Source: Kuafuiihalomonas sp964473255
Lineage (GTDB): Bacteria; Myxococcota; Kuafuiibacteriia; Kuafuiibacteriales; Kuafuiibacteriaceae
DNA: 64,000 bases
NCBI GenBank assembly: GCA_964473255.1
Contig: CAYYOT010000010.1
Span: forward strand, 1-64,000
Direction: 5' to 3'
In this document: in pieces, positions 60,487 to 64,000 of the stretch
Layout of the letters: each line of letters starts with the position of its first letter
How positions within the stretch are numbered: the stretch's first letter is position 1
Notes under the pieces: generated by a model
The model's input: the letters and a program-made list of their open reading frames with translations, nothing else
The model's database searches: none
What the model was told of the DNA's origin: nothing
Position numbers and translations under genes: made by a program

Positions 60487-62166
60487 ATGAAGCGAATACT
60501 GATGTTTGGACTTGCTGTGGGCAGCGTCACGCTGGCTACGGCGTGTGGTGATGACGGCGACGGCGGCGTTCAAGTCTCCTTCGACCCGCTGACGGTCGAA
60601 GGGGCGGGAGACGGGCCGATCGCCTTGGAGCAGGGCACGGTCGGAAGCGACTACAGTGCCGAGATCATGGCATCCGGCGGATCGTCGCGCGGTCTCCGCT
60701 GGTCGCTGCAGAACGAGGACCAGTTCCCCCCTGGCCTCTACATCAGCACCCAGCTGAACCCCTTGCGCATCAACGGTCGGCCCCGGACCGCCGGTGACTT
60801 CAACTTCCGGATCCGGGTCACGGATAGCACCGAGGCCATCGTCGACGTCGATGTAACGATGACGATCGTCGACGGTCCCCCGCCCCTCGGCATCACGACG
60901 GAGAGCCTTCCTTCGGGTTCGGTCGACGCGGAGTACGGTGACTTTCAGTTCGAGGCCGAGGGTGGGACCGAAGAGAACTACGTCTTCTCGGTCGACGTGA
61001 ACACCCTTCCCCCGGGCATGTTCCTGGACGCGACCGGGATCCTGAGCGGAACGCCGACCCGCGGTGGGGCGTTCCCCATCGTCGTTGCCGTGGCTGACTC
61101 CGCCGGTGACCGCGCGACGCGCTCCTACACGCTCGAGATCTCCGAGGGGCCGGAATGCGAGATCGAGATCCTCACGCGAAGCTGCCCCGACGCCAAGGAG
61201 GGCGAGGTCTACGAGTGCACGATCGATCTGAGCGGCGACGCATTCCCGATCACCATCGAGCTTGGGGCGGGCAGTGAGCTACCCGCAGGCCTGGAGCTCG
61301 TCCAGCCCGAACCCACGGGTATGGAGTGTGCTGCCGACGGCTCCTCGGTCGTGACCGCCACCGGCTTCATCCGGGGGGTTCCTCTCGACTCCGGTCAGGT
61401 CGCTTTCCAGATCCTCGCTCGCGACGTCGACCGAGGTCTCGACCGCCAGTCCTTCTTCATGTTCGTCGACGAGCCGGACCCCCCGCTCCGGGTAACCGGC
61501 CGTCTCATCTATCCCGACGTTCCCGACTCGGAGGGTGACCCCACCGAGGCCTTCGTCCTCTTCGGATTCGAAGTGAACAAACGGACCCGCGTCGAGGTCG
61601 TCGCGATCGGCGGCAACCCGCCGTACTCCTGGCAGGTTCAGACCGGGCCGGAGTCGCTGCCGCCGGGCTGCGCGTTCACGAGCACGACGCCCAACTCTCT
61701 GCTGGACTGCACGCCCATGGAGTCGGGAAGCTGGTGCTTCACGCTGCGGGTGGAAGATGCCGACGGCGAGTCGAACTCCCGTGAATTCTGCGTCGACGTT
61801 CGCGACGAGGTGTTCCCGGTGTCGATCCCAACTGCGGTCGACGCCCCTCAGATCACGACGCTACCCACGGCCACGATTTCCACCTCGACCGTCGGTCCGA
61901 GCGGAGGCCTGGACTACCAGGCGACCATCGAGGCCGAAGGTGGCGTGCCGGACGACCGGATCGGATACGGCTGGCGGGTGACGCCGGTGGATGGTCTGCC
62001 CCCGGGCCTGACCATCTTCGCGACGGGCGAGCCCACTTTCATTACCGGAGTACCGACGGCGACGGGAACCTACGAGTTCGACATCACGGTGTTCGACAGC
62101 GAGCAGCGCCAGTCCCAGGCGCCGTTCCGCATCGAGGTCGTCACCTCGACGTCCCCCAAGCCCTGA
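60487..62166 (+). CDS. Putative-Ig-domain lipoprotein
   Basis: A 559-residue protein with a lipoprotein signal (L-A-T-A-C near residue 20) followed by G-D-D-G-D-G-G. The mature part holds at least four similar beta-sandwich units, each marked by L-P-P-G-x and G-T-P-T or an equivalent turn (for example L-S-G-T-P-T-R-G-G near 185 and L-P-P-G-L-T-I near 505), typical of the putative Ig (He_PIG-type) domain. Such modules usually serve adhesion or carbohydrate binding at the cell surface. Cys pairs in the third unit may form disulfides. GAGGA at about eight bases before the ATG is a fair ribosome binding site. A hairpin follows the gene. Confidence 0.8.
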   Translation: MKRILMFGLAVGSVTLATACGDDGDGGVQVSFDPLTVEGAGDGPIALEQGTVGSDYSAEIMASGGSSRGLRWSLQNEDQFPPGLYISTQLNPLRINGRPRTAGDFNFRIRVTDSTEAIVDVDVTMTIVDGPPPLGITTESLPSGSVDAEYGDFQFEAEGGTEENYVFSVDVNTLPPGMFLDATGILSGTPTRGGAFPIVVAVADSAGDRATRSYTLEISEGPECEIEILTRSCPDAKEGEVYECTIDLSGDAFPITIELGAGSELPAGLELVQPEPTGMECAADGSSVVTATGFIRGVPLDSGQVAFQILARDVDRGLDRQSFFMFVDEPDPPLRVTGRLIYPDVPDSEGDPTEAFVLFGFEVNKRTRVEVVAIGGNPPYSWQVQTGPESLPPGCAFTSTTPNSLLDCTPMESGSWCFTLRVEDADGESNSREFCVDVRDEVFPVSIPTAVDAPQITTLPTATISTSTVGPSGGLDYQATIEAEGGVPDDRIGYGWRVTPVDGLPPGLTIFATGEPTFITGVPTATGTYEFDITVFDSEQRQSQAPFRIEVVTSTSPKP

Positions 62167-62205
62167 GCCAGCCTTTCTTTCCGGTCGTTGTTGACCCACA
62201 TGGCT

Positions 62206-62230
62206 AGGAGTGGCCCCGCTGGCCACTCCT
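62206..62230 (+). terminator. Terminator-like hairpin
   Basis: AGGAGTGGCC, a 5-base loop CCGCT and GGCCACTCCT form a perfect 10-bp stem 40 bases after the stop of the putative-Ig lipoprotein gene. It lacks the usual run of T, so it may work as a Rho-independent terminator only weakly. Confidence 0.6.
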
Positions 62231-62345
62231 GGCCCTCTCCCCCTAGCTCGACTCCCCGACGCGCCTCGAAAGGATCCCGAGGCCGGCGCGCCACTCACTG
62301 GGCCGCTGTTGTGAAATCCTCAGCGTCCTCCGGTACGGTGCGAAC

Positions 62346-64000
62346 GTGGAGCCCGCCGACGCCTGTGCCGGGACGCTCGTCCTCGGCCGCTACCGACTGG
62401 TCCGGCGGATCGCGGTCGGAGGCATGGGCAACATCTATCTGGCGCGCAGCGAAGGGGCTGCTGGCTTCGTCCGGCCGGTCGTGATCAAGCAGATCCGGTC
62501 GGAGCTGCTCGACGACACCAGCGCGGTCCGCATGTTCGAGCGGGAAGCCCGCATCAACGCGCGCATCAGTCATCCCCACATCGTCAGCGTTCTCGAGTTC
62601 CAGAGGGAGCGCGGGGCGTACGTCATGGTCATGGAGTACGTTCCGGGCCTCGCCCTGAGCGCATGGCTCCGGTTTCACCGGCGGGCGGAACGAAGCGTCG
62701 CGACGGCGGTCGCCGTCGAGGTCACGGAGCAAGTCCTGACCGCTCTGAGCGCCGTCCACGGCCTCATCGGCCCCGATGGAGCTCCGACGCCGGTCATCCA
62801 TCGGGACATCACGCCCTCCAACGTCCTCCTCCATCGCGAGGGCCACGTTAAGCTGACCGACTTCGGAATCGCTCGGCTTCAGCAGCATGAGCCCGACGAG
62901 TACGAGACAAAGACCCACAGCATCAAAGGCAAGGTGGCTTACCTTTCGCCCGAAGTGCTCACGGGAGAAGCGCCCACCCCCGCCTCCGACATCTTCGCCA
63001 CCGGCGTCATGTTTCACGAGATGCTCGTAGGCAGGAACGAGTTCGCCGCGGGAGAAGTCGCCGCCACGCTGACCCGAATTCTGAACCACGAGCTCACGCC
63101 GCCCTCTGCCCTCCGCGCGGACGTCGGGTCCGACGTGACGGAGGTCATCTCGAAGGCCACGGCGAAGGAGCCCGATGAACGGTATCCGTCGGTCGATGCG
63201 TTTCGGGCCGCCCTGCGCGCCGTCCGGACCGTCCCGCCGGAGGCAGCGGCGGCCCAGCTGAAGGACCAGCTGCGGACCGATCTGGGTCACCCGGATCTCG
63301 AGATCCTCCTGGGCGACCTCCACCCGACGCGGCTCGACGAGACCTGGCGGACATACGAGGCCTCTCTGGACCTGGGCCCAACGGTCGCGTCAGTCGACCT
63401 TTCTCCGCCGGGCGAACCAGGGAGCGGCTTGACGAGCTTCGAGCTGGAGCTCGACGAGCCCGACGAAACGGGCGCGGACGCCGAGCCCAGTACCGAGCGG
63501 CCGCCCATGGAGCCGATGGAGGAGTCCGGCCTCGAGCTCGACCTCGACCGGGTCGCGCCGGAGCCGCAGCCCGAGCCGCAGCCCGAGGCGCCACGTCGCC
63601 GGCCGTGGGTCGCGGTCTCCATCGCGGTGGCCATCGCGGCCGGGGGAGGGGCGTTCTGGTTCTTCCGCCCGCCGAACGTGGCCATGCCAACGGAAGTTCG
63701 AAGGCTCCTGGAGTCGACGGCGGAGTCCTTTCCGTCGGTGAGCCCCGCCCCTGACGTCGGCCCGCGGACCGCGGCCTTTCGGGCCCGAGAACCGGAGTTG
63801 CGCCGCTGCTTCGAAACCGCCGAGGGCCGGCCGCGCGCGCCCGTCATTCAGTTTCACTATGCAGTCGAGCCCTCGGGACGGGTGCGAACGGTTCAGGTGG
63901 CGCCCGGCGACGTCGCCGACTCCGAACTCGGCCGGTGCCTGGCGGAGGTAGCGAGGAAGGTTCGGTTTCCGCGAGCCGACTCCATGCAGCTCTTCACCGA
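62346..64000 (+). CDS. Membrane Ser/Thr protein kinase, N-terminal part (runs off the window)
   Basis: At least 551 residues; the 3' end lies beyond the window. The kinase domain (about 15-285) has the Gly-rich loop A-V-G-G-M-G-N-I-Y-L-A-R, the ATP-binding Lys in V-V-I-K-Q-I, the catalytic loop H-R-D-I-T-P-S-N (152-159, Asp154) and D-F-G-I-A. The Lys after HRD-x is Thr, as in many myxobacterial kinases (HRD-V-S/T-P-x-N). After an acidic, Pro-rich linker (about 340-415) comes one membrane helix (about 421-441), then an outer domain with C-F-E-T and R-C-L-A-E-V that resembles the C-terminal part of AgmX/PglI-type proteins. Start is the GTG at 62346. Confidence 0.9.
   Translation, partial: MEPADACAGTLVLGRYRLVRRIAVGGMGNIYLARSEGAAGFVRPVVIKQIRSELLDDTSAVRMFEREARINARISHPHIVSVLEFQRERGAYVMVMEYVPGLALSAWLRFHRRAERSVATAVAVEVTEQVLTALSAVHGLIGPDGAPTPVIHRDITPSNVLLHREGHVKLTDFGIARLQQHEPDEYETKTHSIKGKVAYLSPEVLTGEAPTPASDIFATGVMFHEMLVGRNEFAAGEVAATLTRILNHELTPPSALRADVGSDVTEVISKATAKEPDERYPSVDAFRAALRAVRTVPPEAAAAQLKDQLRTDLGHPDLEILLGDLHPTRLDETWRTYEASLDLGPTVASVDLSPPGEPGSGLTSFELELDEPDETGADAEPSTERPPMEPMEESGLELDLDRVAPEPQPEPQPEAPRRRPWVAVSIAVAIAAGGGAFWFFRPPNVAMPTEVRRLLESTAESFPSVSPAPDVGPRTAAFRAREPELRRCFETAEGRPRAPVIQFHYAVEPSGRVRTVQVAPGDVADSELGRCLAEVARKVRFPRADSMQLFT

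Overview
The window is 64 kb of GC-rich, very tightly packed chromosome. I read it as a member of the Myxococcota (former Deltaproteobacteria). The pointers are two small ribbon-helix-helix proteins of a type expanded in myxobacteria, a Ser/Thr kinase with a catalytic loop of the HRD-x-T/S-P-x-N kind common there, PilZ proteins, many lipoproteins with no known function, and zapA-fau-linked housekeeping genes. Neighbouring genes often share start and stop codons (TGATG, ATGA) or end tail to tail within a few bases. No phage, insertion sequence, CRISPR array or other obvious mobile DNA was seen. A run of 100 N (43210-43309) is a scaffold gap inside ftsY.

Layout. 1-1376: end of pnp, then dut and a flavin-reductase-like protein. 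1398-5865: glnE and purB, divergent. 5869-10636 (minus): an acyl/benzoate-CoA ligase, a creatininase-family amidohydrolase, purC and a VWA lipoprotein, probably one operon. 10709-21518: scpA, nei, a long lhr helicase, scpB, an rluB-type pseudouridine synthase with a long basic tail, and aspS. 21515-28864: a PilZ-like protein, then an unusual group of a double FAD oxidase, a CCG iron-sulfur protein, a lipid kinase and a DUF6765-like protein. 28869-34079: PilZ and RHH regulators, a ComEA-like HhH protein, tRNA-Ala(CGC), a large TPR protein and trxA. 34305-38469: a heme-precursor operon (small unknown protein, ccsA/hemX-like, hemA, hemC, hemD). 38516-47472: small proteins and a lipoprotein, then tyrS, fau, a candidate 6S RNA, zapA, ftsY and smc, all on the minus strand. 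47559-53716: a TPR protein, two lipoproteins, two paralogous RHH proteins and a large lipoprotein that looks like an inactivated zinc metalloprotease. 53734-57995: parC and parE. 58210-64000: a TPR/coiled-coil secreted protein, a putative-Ig lipoprotein and the start of a Ser/Thr kinase that runs off the window.

How the genes fit together. The window is rich in chromosome maintenance and division functions (SMC, ScpA, ScpB, Topo IV, ZapA, FtsY), nucleotide metabolism (dut, purB, purC, fau) and tetrapyrrole synthesis. The parts that look least ordinary are the AGPS-like double flavoprotein/Fe-S/lipid kinase cluster (22728-27697), the zinc-ligand-less metalloprotease (50720-53716), the lhr-nei pairing, and the candidate 6S RNA between zapA and fau.
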